The translations under genes were made by a program, and so were the position numbers. The notes beneath the pieces are model-generated. The model saw nothing but the letters and a program-made list of their open reading frames with translations. It was not told where the DNA came from and did not search any database. 25,403 nt of DNA, taken from the IMG/VR virus record IMGVR_UViG_3300032294_001025, positions 1 through 25,403 of that record. The stretch is one strand, 5' to 3'. This DNA comes from a virus. This document shows, in pieces, positions 1 to 9,047 of the stretch. How positions within the stretch are numbered: the stretch's first letter is position 1; each line of letters starts with the position of its first letter.

Positions 1-2138
1 CCGACGTTGCCGTTTCCTTGAATAACCATCAATGGATTAGAGTTGTATCCGGAATTATATAGACTTCCGAATACCATATTGGTCATATTTGACCCGTTGT
101 AATCTGTATGTATTTTACCAGTTACATTCGAGGTGTCGTGCCAAACTATACCTCCTCTAGGGGTGGTTCCTGTATAATTAACACTAAGTCTTATCAGCGC
201 ATCAGTAGTTGTACTAGCTTGACCAACTTGAAGTAACGCTCCAGGACTCGTCGTCCCAATACCGACGTTACCTCCATCGGCCTTAATGGTCATCCTAGTT
301 AGCATAGTGCCAGTGCCATTATTCTGCCTAAAGTATATATCTCCCCAAGGCTGACCAGATGTAATTGGATATGTGTTGTCTATATAAGCTCCAGCGCTAT
401 TTGCGTTGTATAATAAATGAAATCCGTGGGTATCTGAATAGTTGTAGCTAATCTTTATACCTTGGTTATTTGCGCTATTAACGTTGTTTATCCTTACAAA
501 TGGGTCTATTCCATCAATGTGTAAGATTGAAGATGGTGCCGTCGTACCAATGCCGACGTTGCCGTTTGCTAAAAAAGTAGTATAAGTACTTCCGTTCCCA
601 GAAGTTATATAGGTAGCTCCAGCACCACCTCCGCTAGCAAGATTGCCTACATAAGTATTTCCACCTACACTTTGAAGTATAGACTTGCCACTGGAATCTC
701 CCCATATTTCTACGTTGGCTCCATTAACTGTGTCAGATACAACCAGTGTTCTTCTGCTTGGTGCGTGTGACACAGGACTCGTAGTTCCAATGCCGACGTT
801 GCCCGCAGCAGTAATCCGCATACGTTCATCATTATTGGCATATAAAATATATGGGTGATTAGTTATTGTACCAGTAACACCGCCAGACCCAGTATAACTT
901 ACTACAGTTCTAATTGTTCCGTCACCACCTTCAATGACCCCCCTTACATCAAGTTTAGAATTCGGCGCCGTCGTCCCAATGCCGACGTTGCCGCCGCTGG
1001 TGATTCGCATAAACTCAGAACCATTGTCGGTTCCTACTGTCGAACCACCAACAAATCTAAGTCCAAAAGAATCAAAGCTAATAGATGCCGGAGCTGATGC
1101 TCCAGCAATCATCATAAGCGATGCTGTATTAGTATCCGAAATCGTTATACCACTTCTTGTGCTTGTTCCATTTGATACAGTAAGCCTTGTATAAGTAGTA
1201 AGTGTTCCAATTAAAACGTTTCCAGCAGCATCAATAATCATTCTTGATGCCCCATCAACAGACAACTGCATACCAGCATTAGTGATGCCTACTATTCCAG
1301 CGCCTATTGACGCATAGTTTCCAGTATCAGTATTTGTGAGTCTTATGGCCGAGCCTCCAGCGCCTACTGTAGCTCCTAAATTTCCAGCAACATTTAGTTT
1401 TGCCCCAGGACTAGTCGTGCCAATGCCGACGTTCCCAGCGTTTGTTATTACAGCAGCCGTTGTGTAGGTGGCGTTTATTTCGTCAGTATTGTTTGCGGTG
1501 ACCAAGAAATTAAATCCAACACCTCCAATTGCAATATCTCTTAATGGTTGAATTTTAGAACCTCCCGATACAGTTGTTCGAATAAACTCTATTCCAGATG
1601 TAAATGCACTACTTGTTAGAGAACCTATTATCTTAATTCCATCAGTACTATTTGCTCCGTCGTTTATTATCGCACGAGCAGCTCTTAATGCGTCCGTAAA
1701 CCTACCCGTCCCATTCACATCAAGCTTGTAACCAGCGTTCGTGGTGGTTCCTATGAGAACGTTGCCGCCATTAGTAACCCTTATACGTGTTGAGTTTCCA
1801 GTGTTAAAATCAATATATCCGCCGGCTCCTTGACCATAAATGTTAATCGAGTTTATGTCATTTTCAAGACCAGAAGCATTCAAGCGAAGCCATCCATTTG
1901 TTCCGGCTCCGTTCAAATAAACACCATTAGACGATGAATAATATGATAATGCACCATCAATTGCATACAAAAGCCCAGCATTAGGAACCATACGCAATCC
2001 TTCACCAATTCTAATGTCAGAAGTAACATCCAGCTTATAAGATGGACTCGCCGTGCCAATACCAACTCGGTTGTTAGCAGAATCAACAAACAGCGTGTTG
2101 GAGTCTATGTTCACTCCTGTCAAATACCTGATGGCCAT
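1..2138 (-). CDS. Tail fibre protein with GNVGIGTT repeats (C-terminus off the window)
   Basis: A reading frame is open from the ATG at 2138 to the left edge, giving about 712 visible residues with no stop. The protein starts MAIRYLTGVN and carries eight complete copies, plus one cut at the left edge, of a motif close to GNVGIGTTSP followed by KLDV-like residues. Copies lie near 2060, 1760, 1430, 1215, 985, 795, 555, 265 and at the left edge. Between them are variable Gly/Ser/Thr/Asn-rich stretches of about 60-110 residues. This repeat is typical of phage tail fibres and adhesins, which often end in an intramolecular chaperone such as the peptidase S74 type; any such domain would be left of the window. 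The role would be host surface recognition. The next gene upstream in transcription, at 2228-3724, is another fibre-like protein, and a terminator plus a -7-like box separate the two, so this gene may be transcribed on its own. The tail fibre call is firm; the receptor is unknown. Confidence 0.85.
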   Translation of the reverse strand, partial: MAIRYLTGVNIDSNTLFVDSANNRVGIGTASPSYKLDVTSDIRIGEGLRMVPNAGLLYAIDGALSYYSSSNGVYLNGAGTNGWLRLNASGLENDINSINIYGQGAGGYIDFNTGNSTRIRVTNGGNVLIGTTTNAGYKLDVNGTGRFTDALRAARAIINDGANSTDGIKIIGSLTSSAFTSGIEFIRTTVSGGSKIQPLRDIAIGGVGFNFLVTANNTDEINATYTTAAVITNAGNVGIGTTSPGAKLNVAGNLGATVGAGGSAIRLTNTDTGNYASIGAGIVGITNAGMQLSVDGASRMIIDAAGNVLIGTLTTYTRLTVSNGTSTRSGITISDTNTASLMMIAGASAPASISFDSFGLRFVGGSTVGTDNGSEFMRITSGGNVGIGTTAPNSKLDVRGVIEGGDGTIRTVVSYTGSGGVTGTITNHPYILYANNDERMRITAAGNVGIGTTSPVSHAPSRRTLVVSDTVNGANVEIWGDSSGKSILQSVGGNTYVGNLASGGGAGATYITSGNGSTYTTFLANGNVGIGTTAPSSILHIDGIDPFVRINNVNSANNQGIKISYNYSDTHGFHLLYNANSAGAYIDNTYPITSGQPWGDIYFRQNNGTGTMLTRMTIKADGGNVGIGTTSPGALLQVGQASTTTDALIRLSVNYTGTTPRGGIVWHDTSNVTGKIHTDYNGSNMTNMVFGSLYNSGYNSNPLMVIQGNGNV

Positions 2139-2160
2139 TTTTCTTCAGTTTCCTATTGTA

Positions 2161-2168
2161 CAAATTTA
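2161..2168 (-). promoter_or_regulatory. TAAATTTG, Bacteroidota -7-like box for the tail fibre
   Basis: Read on the minus strand this is TAAATTTG, matching TAnnTTTG. It lies 22 bases upstream of the tail fibre ATG and just past the terminator at 2172-2205, where a new promoter would be needed. No TTG is present at the usual 19-20 base spacing; the nearest is 27 bases away inside the terminator stem, so the -33 element is missing or unusual. Confidence 0.4.
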
Positions 2169-2171
2169 AGC

Positions 2172-2205
2172 AAAAAGCGGGGGTAAGCTTAATGCCAACC
2201 CCCGC
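2172..2205 (-). terminator. Rho-independent terminator after the 2228-3724 gene
   Basis: On the minus strand GCGGGGGT (2205-2198) and ACCCCCGC (2184-2177) form a perfect 8-base-pair stem with a 13-base loop, followed at once by TTTTT (2176-2172). It lies 22 bases after the stop codon of the upstream gene and would end transcription of the portal-to-fibre run before the large tail fibre gene. Confidence 0.8.
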
Positions 2206-2227
2206 CTACACAATGCATTAGCACCTA

Positions 2228-3724
2228 TTAAGATACGCGCTGGATGAGGACTCTGTACGCATTCGAAGAAGGCACCGTAGGCACCCCGGAGAACGTAACC
2301 GTAACGACATTCACGCTCGTCCGTACCACGTCTGCGTAGACCGTATCGTACGTTGCGTTGTCGTAAAGCTGAACAATAACATCGCGGCTATTGAGGTTGT
2401 GCGTGATGGCGAATGCAATCGCCTCACCATCTCCTACGTTAGCAACAGCTCCCGTAGTGTCAATGATTGCCTGAACAGCACTCGTAAAATCACTTACCTG
2501 AGAAGCAGTGATGGATATTGCTACGTTGGCCGCTGCTGTAGCGCGGCCCTTGGCATCAAACGTAATCTGAGGAACGCTTCCTGCAAGACCGTAAGAGCCT
2601 GCGGTTACTCCGCTGTTGGCAAGCGTAAGCCCAGCCGTTACGTTGGCACTTCCATCAAACGTTACCGTCCACGTAGCGTCACCAGTGATGCTAATCGTAC
2701 GTGCGGTAGCAAGCTTTGTAGCAGTAGAGGCGTTACCAGTAAGCTCACCAGTAAGGTTAGCTACAAGGCGACCAAGGGTGAACTCACCTACCGTAGTAGT
2801 TGGAAGCGTAGTAGTATGACCAAGAGTGAACGAAGCCTCGCCTACGGTACTTACAGAAGCATCGTAGAAGAACGTAGCATACTTCGTTCCGCTGTTGACG
2901 TAGTTACCAAAGAATCCGATGTCTACAGTGTTGTCTACGTTTCCATTGGCATACTGCATCATATTGTCCTTGATGGACACAATGGTGCTGTCAATGGTCG
3001 TAGTAGTTCCGTTTACGGTAAGGTTGCCTCCAATGGTTACCGTAGAACCATCATCCGTAATAAGCGAGTTGGCAAACTGTCCGCTTCCAGTAGTCCATTT
3101 TGGGATGTTATTGTTGGTTAGGCTACCAGCGTTCTTAATCGCTACGTCATCAGCGTTAACCGTGATACCCGTACCAGCGCCCACGTTAAACGTGGCACTC
3201 TCTCCAAGCTCGACAGTTCCGCCACCAGTCAAACCGTTTCCTGCGGTGTAGTTTACACTACTGTCAGCGAGTGAGCTGTTGGGGATGTTGGCGAGTTGAA
3301 GCGTGGTGCTCGTGATGTTGATACCAGTAGCGGTAGAAGCTGTCAACCACTCTGACTTTCCAGCTGAATCGTCCCAAAAGAAGATTCGGTCGGCGTTAGG
3401 GTCAGTCAAGTCTTCAAGACCAAGGTGCTTAAGCTGAACATCGTCAGTATTTACCTGAAGACCTACACCCTGACCTACGTTGATGGTAATGTTGCGAGTT
3501 CCAGTAGAGGTAAGACCAGCACCAGCGGTTACGCTACGAACATCACCACCTACATCAATCCACTCGGTTCCATCCCAAAAGTAGATTGACTTGTCTCCGG
3601 CAGAGGAGTCATAGTAGATTTGACCCTGAACAGGGCTTCCCGGAGGGGACGCTAAATTCTGAATAACTGCATTTTGCAGTTCATTCTGATTTAGGTTAAT
3701 GGACGATACAAACTTGATAGCCAT
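2228..3724 (-). CDS. Tail fibre / virion structural protein
   Basis: A 498-residue fibre-like protein. The N-terminus (MAIKFVSSINLNQNELQNA, residues 1-19) and the following QGQIYYDSS...FWDGTEWIDV stretch match the N-terminal module found in many phage tail fibres. The middle is rich in Gly, Thr, Asn and Val and contains GNASTATKLATARTI and FDGSANVT, motifs typical of fibre shaft modules. The C-terminal 80 residues include a HNLNSRDVIVQLYD segment ending in VLIQRVS, a small beta-rich domain also suggested at the end of the neighbouring 107-residue protein. No signal peptide or membrane segment is seen. Its ATG overlaps the stop of the upstream gene by one base (TGATG), which suggests translational coupling. 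The first residues resemble those of the repeat fibre at 1-2138, so both may dock on the same baseplate site. Exact position in the virion is unknown. Confidence 0.75.
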   Translation of the reverse strand: MAIKFVSSINLNQNELQNAVIQNLASPPGSPVQGQIYYDSSAGDKSIYFWDGTEWIDVGGDVRSVTAGAGLTSTGTRNITINVGQGVGLQVNTDDVQLKHLGLEDLTDPNADRIFFWDDSAGKSEWLTASTATGINITSTTLQLANIPNSSLADSSVNYTAGNGLTGGGTVELGESATFNVGAGTGITVNADDVAIKNAGSLTNNNIPKWTTGSGQFANSLITDDGSTVTIGGNLTVNGTTTTIDSTIVSIKDNMMQYANGNVDNTVDIGFFGNYVNSGTKYATFFYDASVSTVGEASFTLGHTTTLPTTTVGEFTLGRLVANLTGELTGNASTATKLATARTISITGDATWTVTFDGSANVTAGLTLANSGVTAGSYGLAGSVPQITFDAKGRATAAANVAISITASQVSDFTSAVQAIIDTTGAVANVGDGEAIAFAITHNLNSRDVIVQLYDNATYDTVYADVVRTSVNVVTVTFSGVPTVPSSNAYRVLIQRVS

Positions 3725-4047
3725 CAGTTAAAGAATGCTTTACCGCTGAAAGCTCCAGCGAAAGTTATTGTTACTTGGTTTATTGAATCGTATAAAACTT
3801 CTCCATATACTACGTTGAATGCTGAGTCAACTATAGTTACTGAAGGATATTTTGCAAGATTGTGAGTTACAACCCATATAGCTGAAGGAGAAGTTTGAGT
3901 ATAAACGTAATTTGAATCTTGGCTTACGCCGCCAATAACGCCAGTAACGGTAACCGTGTTCCCCTTCTGGTTGGCCACCAAGGTGGTGCCCTGAACTTCG
4001 TTTACCGTTATGTTATTAGCTGACTCACGTACTACTATTGCACTCAT
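3724..4047 (-). CDS. Small virion protein with fibre-type C-terminal domain
   Basis: A 107-residue protein. Residues 45-107 contain YVYTQTSPSAIWVVTHNL, then a YPSVTIVDS stretch, ending FSGKAFFN. This 'HNL + YPSV + VTITF + FSGKA' pattern recurs at the ends of phage tail and fibre proteins, and here it makes up more than half of the protein. The N-terminal 40 residues are Val/Thr/Asn-rich and likely beta-structured. The gene overlaps the upstream 123-residue gene by 4 bases (ATGA) and the downstream fibre gene by 1 base, so the three are probably translated as a coupled unit. A baseplate or fibre accessory role is inferred from neighbours and domain type. No enzymatic motif is seen. Confidence 0.65.
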   Translation of the reverse strand: MSAIVVRESANNITVNEVQGTTLVANQKGNTVTVTGVIGGVSQDSNYVYTQTSPSAIWVVTHNLAKYPSVTIVDSAFNVVYGEVLYDSINQVTITFAGAFSGKAFFN

Positions 4048-4415
4048 TCTACTACGTCCTCGTTAACAGTGAATAGTCCGTACAGCCAAGTTTTGACCGT
4101 TCCTGAGTTGTTACTCTGGAGTCCGTAGATATACATACCTCCGTTAATCGTTGACATCGTAGTTGCTGTAGCTGTTACATACAACTTACCGTTGGCATTT
4201 CCGCTGTAAGTAAAATCTGTGTAGTCTAGTATTGGTGTCGGAGAAGTATCGCTCTCAGAAACCTCCATCTTCCATACATATCCAGTAAGGTTGATAGGTT
4301 GGTCATTGGGGTCATAGAAATCAATCTCAATAGAGAACGTATCACCCTCGCGACATACGATGTCTATTCGTTGCGCGTTGTCTAGATTTACTACAGATGG
4401 ATTAGTGCAGGACAT
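4044..4415 (-). CDS. Small tail/baseplate-associated protein
   Basis: A 123-residue protein of beta-rich character. The segment RIDIVCREGDTFSIEIDFYD (residues 17-36), followed by LTGYVWKMEV, resembles the N-terminal domain of siphophage baseplate upper proteins (BppU-like) and other short phage tail proteins; this is a resemblance judged by eye. The C-terminal half is a second set of probable beta strands ending in YGLFTVNEDVVE. It starts the cluster that leads into the two fibre genes and is separated from the portal gene by only 17 bases. A TAACTTTG box ends 5 bases before its ATG, suggesting its own late promoter with a very short leader. Function within the tail is inferred from context. 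Confidence 0.6.
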   Translation of the reverse strand: MSCTNPSVVNLDNAQRIDIVCREGDTFSIEIDFYDPNDQPINLTGYVWKMEVSESDTSPTPILDYTDFTYSGNANGKLYVTATATTMSTINGGMYIYGLQSNNSGTVKTWLYGLFTVNEDVVE

Positions 4416-4419
4416 AGTG

Positions 4420-4427
4420 CAAAGTTA
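4420..4427 (-). promoter_or_regulatory. TAACTTTG, -7-like box with almost no leader
   Basis: On the minus strand TAACTTTG is followed by CACT and then the ATG of the 4044-4415 gene. With transcription normally starting a few bases after this box, the mRNA would be nearly leaderless. No TTG is seen at the -33 position. Two other leftward genes show the same 4-5 base spacing. Confidence 0.4.
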
Positions 4428-4432
4428 CTTCT

Positions 4433-6895
4433 TTATCGGCTACCGCTTAAGATGATGTCTACGATGTCTTCCTCTCCTTGGAGGTCTTCTTTGTTGAGCT
4501 CAGGACGCTCTCCTTTACGCTGCGAAATCAGTTTGCTTTGGGCTACTGCCTGCTCCTTAATGCGCTCGTCCTTGCGGTCTTCAGCCTCTTTATCTGCGCT
4601 CTGGCGAACACCTGACTCAATCTGCTGTTCTGCAATACCGTATTGGCCCTGAAGCTGTGCCAACTGCATCTTAAGGTTGTATTCAACCTGCAGAAGCTGA
4701 GCCTTGGCCTGTGCTTCCAGCTGAATCTTCTGTGCTTCTAGCTGAGCCTTCATTTGATCCTCCTGCATCTTGGCTTGTGAAGTTACTTGCGCAACTTGTG
4801 CGTTAGCCTGTGCTTGGAACTGAGAGTTCTGCTGAGCCATTTCCTGACGCTGCTTCATACGCTTTTTGCGGCGCACGATAAGCAGGCGCTCGGCTTGATC
4901 GATATCGCGCAGCTGGCGGATTGCCATAGCGTCCTCGATGTCAAGCTCACCCGCAGCGATAGACGCTTGGATGTTCTGCTCAAGGTACATACGGTCTACC
5001 TCGTTCATATCCGTTACCACGCGCACACCGAAGTTGTACATCGGAAGCTTAGCGAAGCTGGTAAGAACAGCCATATTCTCTCGACCGATAGCGGTCTCAT
5101 ATGCTCGGTACAGGATAGACTGAGGAGGCAGGATCTGCAAGCACTTAACTACGTCCTCACATACCTTGCGGTACAGAACCAGAGATGCGTTGGTGATGTC
5201 GTAGAGTGCGTTGTTGGCTGCTGCCAATTGCTGTTGGCGTACACCTACAAGCTGGTCTCCTTTCGGGCTAGAGCCATCCATTACCTCGTTGATGCCCGTA
5301 GCATCACGAATCATACGCAGTGCGTGGTTGTAAATTGTGATGAGTTCGTTGATGTTGCGGATAGCGTTGTCCAGTGGACGGATAGGCGGGTTCTGGAAAC
5401 TACCGTCAGGGTTCTTACTGCGGTAGTAGAACACACCAGTCTGCTCGTAGATGTCTTGGATGTCCAGAGGCTGGAGCTCTCCACCACGACCTAGCTGTAC
5501 GTTTTCCAGACCCTCGATGTCCACGATCAATCCATCAGGCTTAGCCTTCGCAATGGACTGCTGAAGCTTTAGGTGGGTGATCTGGATCTGGTCAGCAAAG
5601 CCGATAACAGAACTCACCATTGACTTAGGGATCATCCGGCGGATGTTGGTAGCCACAGCACTGTAGCTCATCTTCGTGCGGGTAAGGTCGTGTACGTTCT
5701 TCGGGATGTTCTTCTTTACTCCGTAGTCAAAGATGTACTCCGTGCCTACGATGAACTTACCTCCATAGAGCGTTTGGTTTTGCATATAAACGGCCTCACG
5801 GTCGTATACGCTCTGCTGCGGTGCGTTGTACTTATGGCCCTTGAAGTAGAAGCCGATGTTTCCAAAGCGAGACTCTTTCTTCTCAAAGATGATGTTGTCT
5901 ACGCTTACGAACTCAAAGTCCATCACGTCGATGGTGTACTCGTCGTATCCGTAGTAGTAGCGCTCCATACCCACGTCGTACTGTGAGTTCATAAATCGGT
6001 TGGGATCGTTACCAAAACGATTCATAACCGTGCGAGCCATATTCTCGTACTGGTCCTCGGTGAACTGATCACCAGCAATGCGCTTTAGCTCAGCGATGCT
6101 CATACGCTTCATATGACCTGCGTAGGTGATATCGCTAAACGTGGGATCGTCCGTGAAGCTGTGGATGAAGTATGCAGGATCTACATATTCCTCTACGATT
6201 CCGTAGTTCGGGTCGTTGCTGCGCTTGACAACAGCCATACCACAGGTAACGAGGTCCTCTACATTGCGACGAAAGATCTTCTCGTCAAAGTCATTCCAGC
6301 TAAGGGTAAGGTTCGTACCAATCTGTGCGGCAATCTCAGCTGCCGTCTTTACGTTGGTCTCAAGGAAAATCTCTGCCTCTTCAGCAGTGTCAGGCAAAGC
6401 GTCGGGATCAACAGCAGTGCGGAGACCGCTGTCCTTTGCTTCCTTCAGTACGTCCTTGTTCTCGATGAAGATCTTGACCTTGTTCTTCTCAATGTCCTTC
6501 TCGCTGCGGCTTAATGGATCGATAGCCTCGAGGTTAGGGTAGAACTTAGCAGAAAGAATCTTGTTTACTACAATCTTTACGAACTTAGGTACGATAGGTA
6601 CTGGAGTCCAGTCAAGGTTTACCAGTGAGCCATCTCCGTTGTTCGGATCTAGTGAGGTGAGGATTTGCTTGTAGATAGAAGTGTCTTGCGTACCGTTGGC
6701 GTAGTCTCGTGAAATCTCAAATTCCTTCCAACGCTTGCTGTAGAGTGAGCCCTCCCACTGGGCACTACCCCACTGTCCGTAGATAGCCTTAGCATACTGA
6801 AGGCCATAGCCTTTGCTAGCCTTAATCTCGTGTGATGCTAGCGGGTCGGGGAACGTAGAATCGTATCCGCCGCTTTTAACTGAGTATTGATCCAT
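4433..6895 (-). CDS. Portal protein (crAss-like type)
   Basis: An 820-residue protein directly downstream of the large terminase, the usual portal position. Portals form the dodecameric ring at one capsid vertex through which DNA is packaged and ejected. Features seen: an N-terminal region with RDYANGTQDTS (about residues 64-74) and a WTPVPIVPKFVKIVVNKI segment typical of large portals of Bacteroidota phages; a central region with many aromatic residues (YDVGMERYYYGYDEYTIDV); and NEVMDGSSPKGDQLVG, a motif region shared by portals of this type. From about residue 660 to 790 there is a long Gln/Ala/Glu/Lys-rich coiled coil, followed by an acidic tail. The length matches the roughly 800-residue portals of crAss-like phages. 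The call rests on these segments plus position; a profile search was not run. Confidence 0.82.
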   Translation of the reverse strand: MDQYSVKSGGYDSTFPDPLASHEIKASKGYGLQYAKAIYGQWGSAQWEGSLYSKRWKEFEISRDYANGTQDTSIYKQILTSLDPNNGDGSLVNLDWTPVPIVPKFVKIVVNKILSAKFYPNLEAIDPLSRSEKDIEKNKVKIFIENKDVLKEAKDSGLRTAVDPDALPDTAEEAEIFLETNVKTAAEIAAQIGTNLTLSWNDFDEKIFRRNVEDLVTCGMAVVKRSNDPNYGIVEEYVDPAYFIHSFTDDPTFSDITYAGHMKRMSIAELKRIAGDQFTEDQYENMARTVMNRFGNDPNRFMNSQYDVGMERYYYGYDEYTIDVMDFEFVSVDNIIFEKKESRFGNIGFYFKGHKYNAPQQSVYDREAVYMQNQTLYGGKFIVGTEYIFDYGVKKNIPKNVHDLTRTKMSYSAVATNIRRMIPKSMVSSVIGFADQIQITHLKLQQSIAKAKPDGLIVDIEGLENVQLGRGGELQPLDIQDIYEQTGVFYYRSKNPDGSFQNPPIRPLDNAIRNINELITIYNHALRMIRDATGINEVMDGSSPKGDQLVGVRQQQLAAANNALYDITNASLVLYRKVCEDVVKCLQILPPQSILYRAYETAIGRENMAVLTSFAKLPMYNFGVRVVTDMNEVDRMYLEQNIQASIAAGELDIEDAMAIRQLRDIDQAERLLIVRRKKRMKQRQEMAQQNSQFQAQANAQVAQVTSQAKMQEDQMKAQLEAQKIQLEAQAKAQLLQVEYNLKMQLAQLQGQYGIAEQQIESGVRQSADKEAEDRKDERIKEQAVAQSKLISQRKGERPELNKEDLQGEEDIVDIILSGSR

Positions 6896-6912
6896 TTATC
6901 GCAGTTTATACA

Positions 6913-6920
6913 CAAAGGTA
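6913..6920 (-). promoter_or_regulatory. TACCTTTG, -7-like box upstream of the portal gene
   Basis: TACCTTTG on the minus strand lies 17 bases before the portal ATG, in the 34-base gap after the terminase gene. It fits TAnnTTTG, but no TTG stands 19-20 bases further upstream. Confidence 0.35.
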
Positions 6921-6929
6921 CAAGTTATC

Positions 6930-9047
6930 TTAGCGCGTAATTTCCTTACCCTTGCGGAAGAAAACCTTGTCATTGAAGTCTACCTTCTTGACTTGCTTTA
7001 CTTGTTTTTGTGCTGCGAGAAGTGCTAGTCCAGACGAAATCGTCAAGTCAAACTTAGTTCGATCGTCAATCTTAAAGTTAATCCAATCCTCTAGTGTTCG
7101 GTTGAAGTACATCCTACCAAACATTCCAGTCTCGTTGTGAAGGCCGACGTGGTCGTGGATGTACGCCTCAATTGCCTGAGCGTGAGCCTGGATTACGTCT
7201 TGGCTGTTGGATGGGATACCCTTAGTCTTGACGCTTGACTTCATTGCTGTTGTAGCAAGGTGGTCTGGACGTGCCATCAGGTACTCGTCGTAGCCCCGTG
7301 TTTCAAAGTAGCGAGCAATTCCGTACTTGTTGTTTTCTATTAGCACAGGATAACCGTAGAACACCGCGGCCATCAGCACATCCTCGTAGAAGATCTTTGC
7401 AAGTGGCGGACGACTAGCGTACTCTGCTACGAACATATTCGCCGGATGCTCCATTGAGAACTTGTTGTAGACGTGGCACGCACCCTTTGATGCTCGGTAG
7501 TCAATAGTAGTGTCAAGGTCATAGGAGTCAACACCCATTACGCCAAACGCAGAGTTAGGAGCTACCAATTTGTTGTTCTCGGTCTTTCGTTTATTTCGAA
7601 TATCGGGAGGAGCAAGCCACGCTACTCTCCATCTTCCATTTGGATCTGGAGCAAACACAACCTCTGTGTCCTGCTTTCCGTCCTTCCACTGGAAGTTTCC
7701 GATGATCACTGGATTTGGGAACAGCTCTTCGTTATGTTGAATCTGCTCGTAGATCTTCTGGATGTTGAACAGCGAAGACTTAGTTGAGTCGCGGAATGCT
7801 TCGTCTTCGGTAAATGGGAACTGACGGATGATTTCGTTTAGTTCGTAGCTGTTGTTCTGCTGTCCCTTGCGCTCGTTCTTTAGAAAGGTACGTGCTCCAA
7901 TCGAAGTGAACGTCCCATCCTCAGTCATCACTGGCTGCTCTGGATCCTCAATAATAGGCATACCATATTGGTCAAAAAATCCCTCCAATGCTTCATAAGC
8001 TGGAATAAAGATTTTATATAGACCACTTTTGGTACGTCCGTTTTCGTTGCGGTCATTTGGGTCCGAGTCGTAGTACAAGTCTCGGAACTCGCGTCCTCCC
8101 TTGTCGAGTGGGTTTACCGTAGAGCCAACCATTGCCTTTCCAATCACCTTGCGACCAACGAGCAAACAGGTGCGGTGGATGCGCCATACTTCACGTATGT
8201 CATTAGGATTCAACCACTTACCGGCCTCGTCGAGAAACAACATATGGGTCTTGCTACCGTCGTATGCGTTGTTGGTTGTGTTCTTCCAGTTGATGATGGT
8301 GTCTAGTGCCTCGCCGCGGTAGGATGTCTTGTTCTTTTTGGTGATGCGCTTGGCAGGTTCACGGAACGCAAGCTCCATCCGTGGGTTGGTGGTACCGTCA
8401 AGGATAGGCTTTAGGAAGAATGGGTAGCTACGGAAGATGGGTACAATCTTTGAGCCGAACACAGCCTCTTGAGCGTCAGTACCCGTCTTGCTCATAATGC
8501 CCAACAGCTTCTCAGTTACCTGCGATCCCTCGTCCACTAGCGTAGCAGCGCTCATATTGGTGTATCCAGAGCGTCGACACTTGGTGTATATCTGGCCAAG
8601 ACACCGAGGATCAGCCTCGCACGCCGCAAAGTGTGTGAACAGCTTACGCTGGAAGTCTAGGTATCCCGGGTATCCGATGTCAATCTTACTCCACTGGAGA
8701 AACATATAGTGGTGTCCAGTAATGTACGTTGGAACACTATTATTCATAAACCAAAGACCTTCTCTCCTGCGTCGAAACTCCTCCTCAATGTACGGACTCC
8801 ACTTCTGTTGGAACTCACGCGGTGCTTCGTACCAGTCGTCCATACTCTGGATCTGCTGAAGCTCACGTGGCATCTCCTCACGTACCCAACGTTGGTTCAC
8901 TTCTGGTGAACTTGCGTACAGGATATCCTTTGGCATAGCCGGAAGCTGAATCAGGATAGACTCAATCTCAATGATGGGACCATCCGACCCATTGGGACAG
9001 ATGTTCACCACCTCTTTGCCGTCTATCATCTTCAGCCCTGCCATCAC
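6930..9047 (-). CDS. terL: Terminase large subunit
   Basis: A 705-residue packaging motor ATPase and nuclease. Visible motifs: a crAss-like N-terminal signature with PTYITGHHYMFLQWSKIDIG (residues 106-125) and DFQRKLF; a degenerate Walker A region CRRSGYT (about 157-163); a Walker B strand MLFLDEAGK (269-277) with the catalytic DE pair; and a coupling motif GSTVNPLDKGG (308-318). In the C-terminal nuclease half, the first acidic motif is GVDSYD (505-510), with candidate further acidic residues near VLIENN and in TKFDLTISSGLAL. It would cut concatemeric DNA and pump it through the portal encoded next. Its ATG overlaps the previous gene by 4 bases. The length is normal for this family and all expected motif regions are present, so the enzyme looks intact. 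Confidence 0.9.
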   Translation of the reverse strand: MMAGLKMIDGKEVVNICPNGSDGPIIEIESILIQLPAMPKDILYASSPEVNQRWVREEMPRELQQIQSMDDWYEAPREFQQKWSPYIEEEFRRRREGLWFMNNSVPTYITGHHYMFLQWSKIDIGYPGYLDFQRKLFTHFAACEADPRCLGQIYTKCRRSGYTNMSAATLVDEGSQVTEKLLGIMSKTGTDAQEAVFGSKIVPIFRSYPFFLKPILDGTTNPRMELAFREPAKRITKKNKTSYRGEALDTIINWKNTTNNAYDGSKTHMLFLDEAGKWLNPNDIREVWRIHRTCLLVGRKVIGKAMVGSTVNPLDKGGREFRDLYYDSDPNDRNENGRTKSGLYKIFIPAYEALEGFFDQYGMPIIEDPEQPVMTEDGTFTSIGARTFLKNERKGQQNNSYELNEIIRQFPFTEDEAFRDSTKSSLFNIQKIYEQIQHNEELFPNPVIIGNFQWKDGKQDTEVVFAPDPNGRWRVAWLAPPDIRNKRKTENNKLVAPNSAFGVMGVDSYDLDTTIDYRASKGACHVYNKFSMEHPANMFVAEYASRPPLAKIFYEDVLMAAVFYGYPVLIENNKYGIARYFETRGYDEYLMARPDHLATTAMKSSVKTKGIPSNSQDVIQAHAQAIEAYIHDHVGLHNETGMFGRMYFNRTLEDWINFKIDDRTKFDLTISSGLALLAAQKQVKQVKKVDFNDKVFFRKGKEITR

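Noticed and set aside
2399-3121. Plus-strand frame of 240 codons
   Set aside because: Antisense to the fibre gene at 2228-3724; Ser/Arg/Cys-rich, no recognisable domain or leader.
4787-5494. Long plus-strand reading frame (235 codons) inside the portal gene
   Set aside because: Exactly antisense to the well-supported portal frame; Leu/Val/Cys-rich translation without family features, as expected of a shadow.
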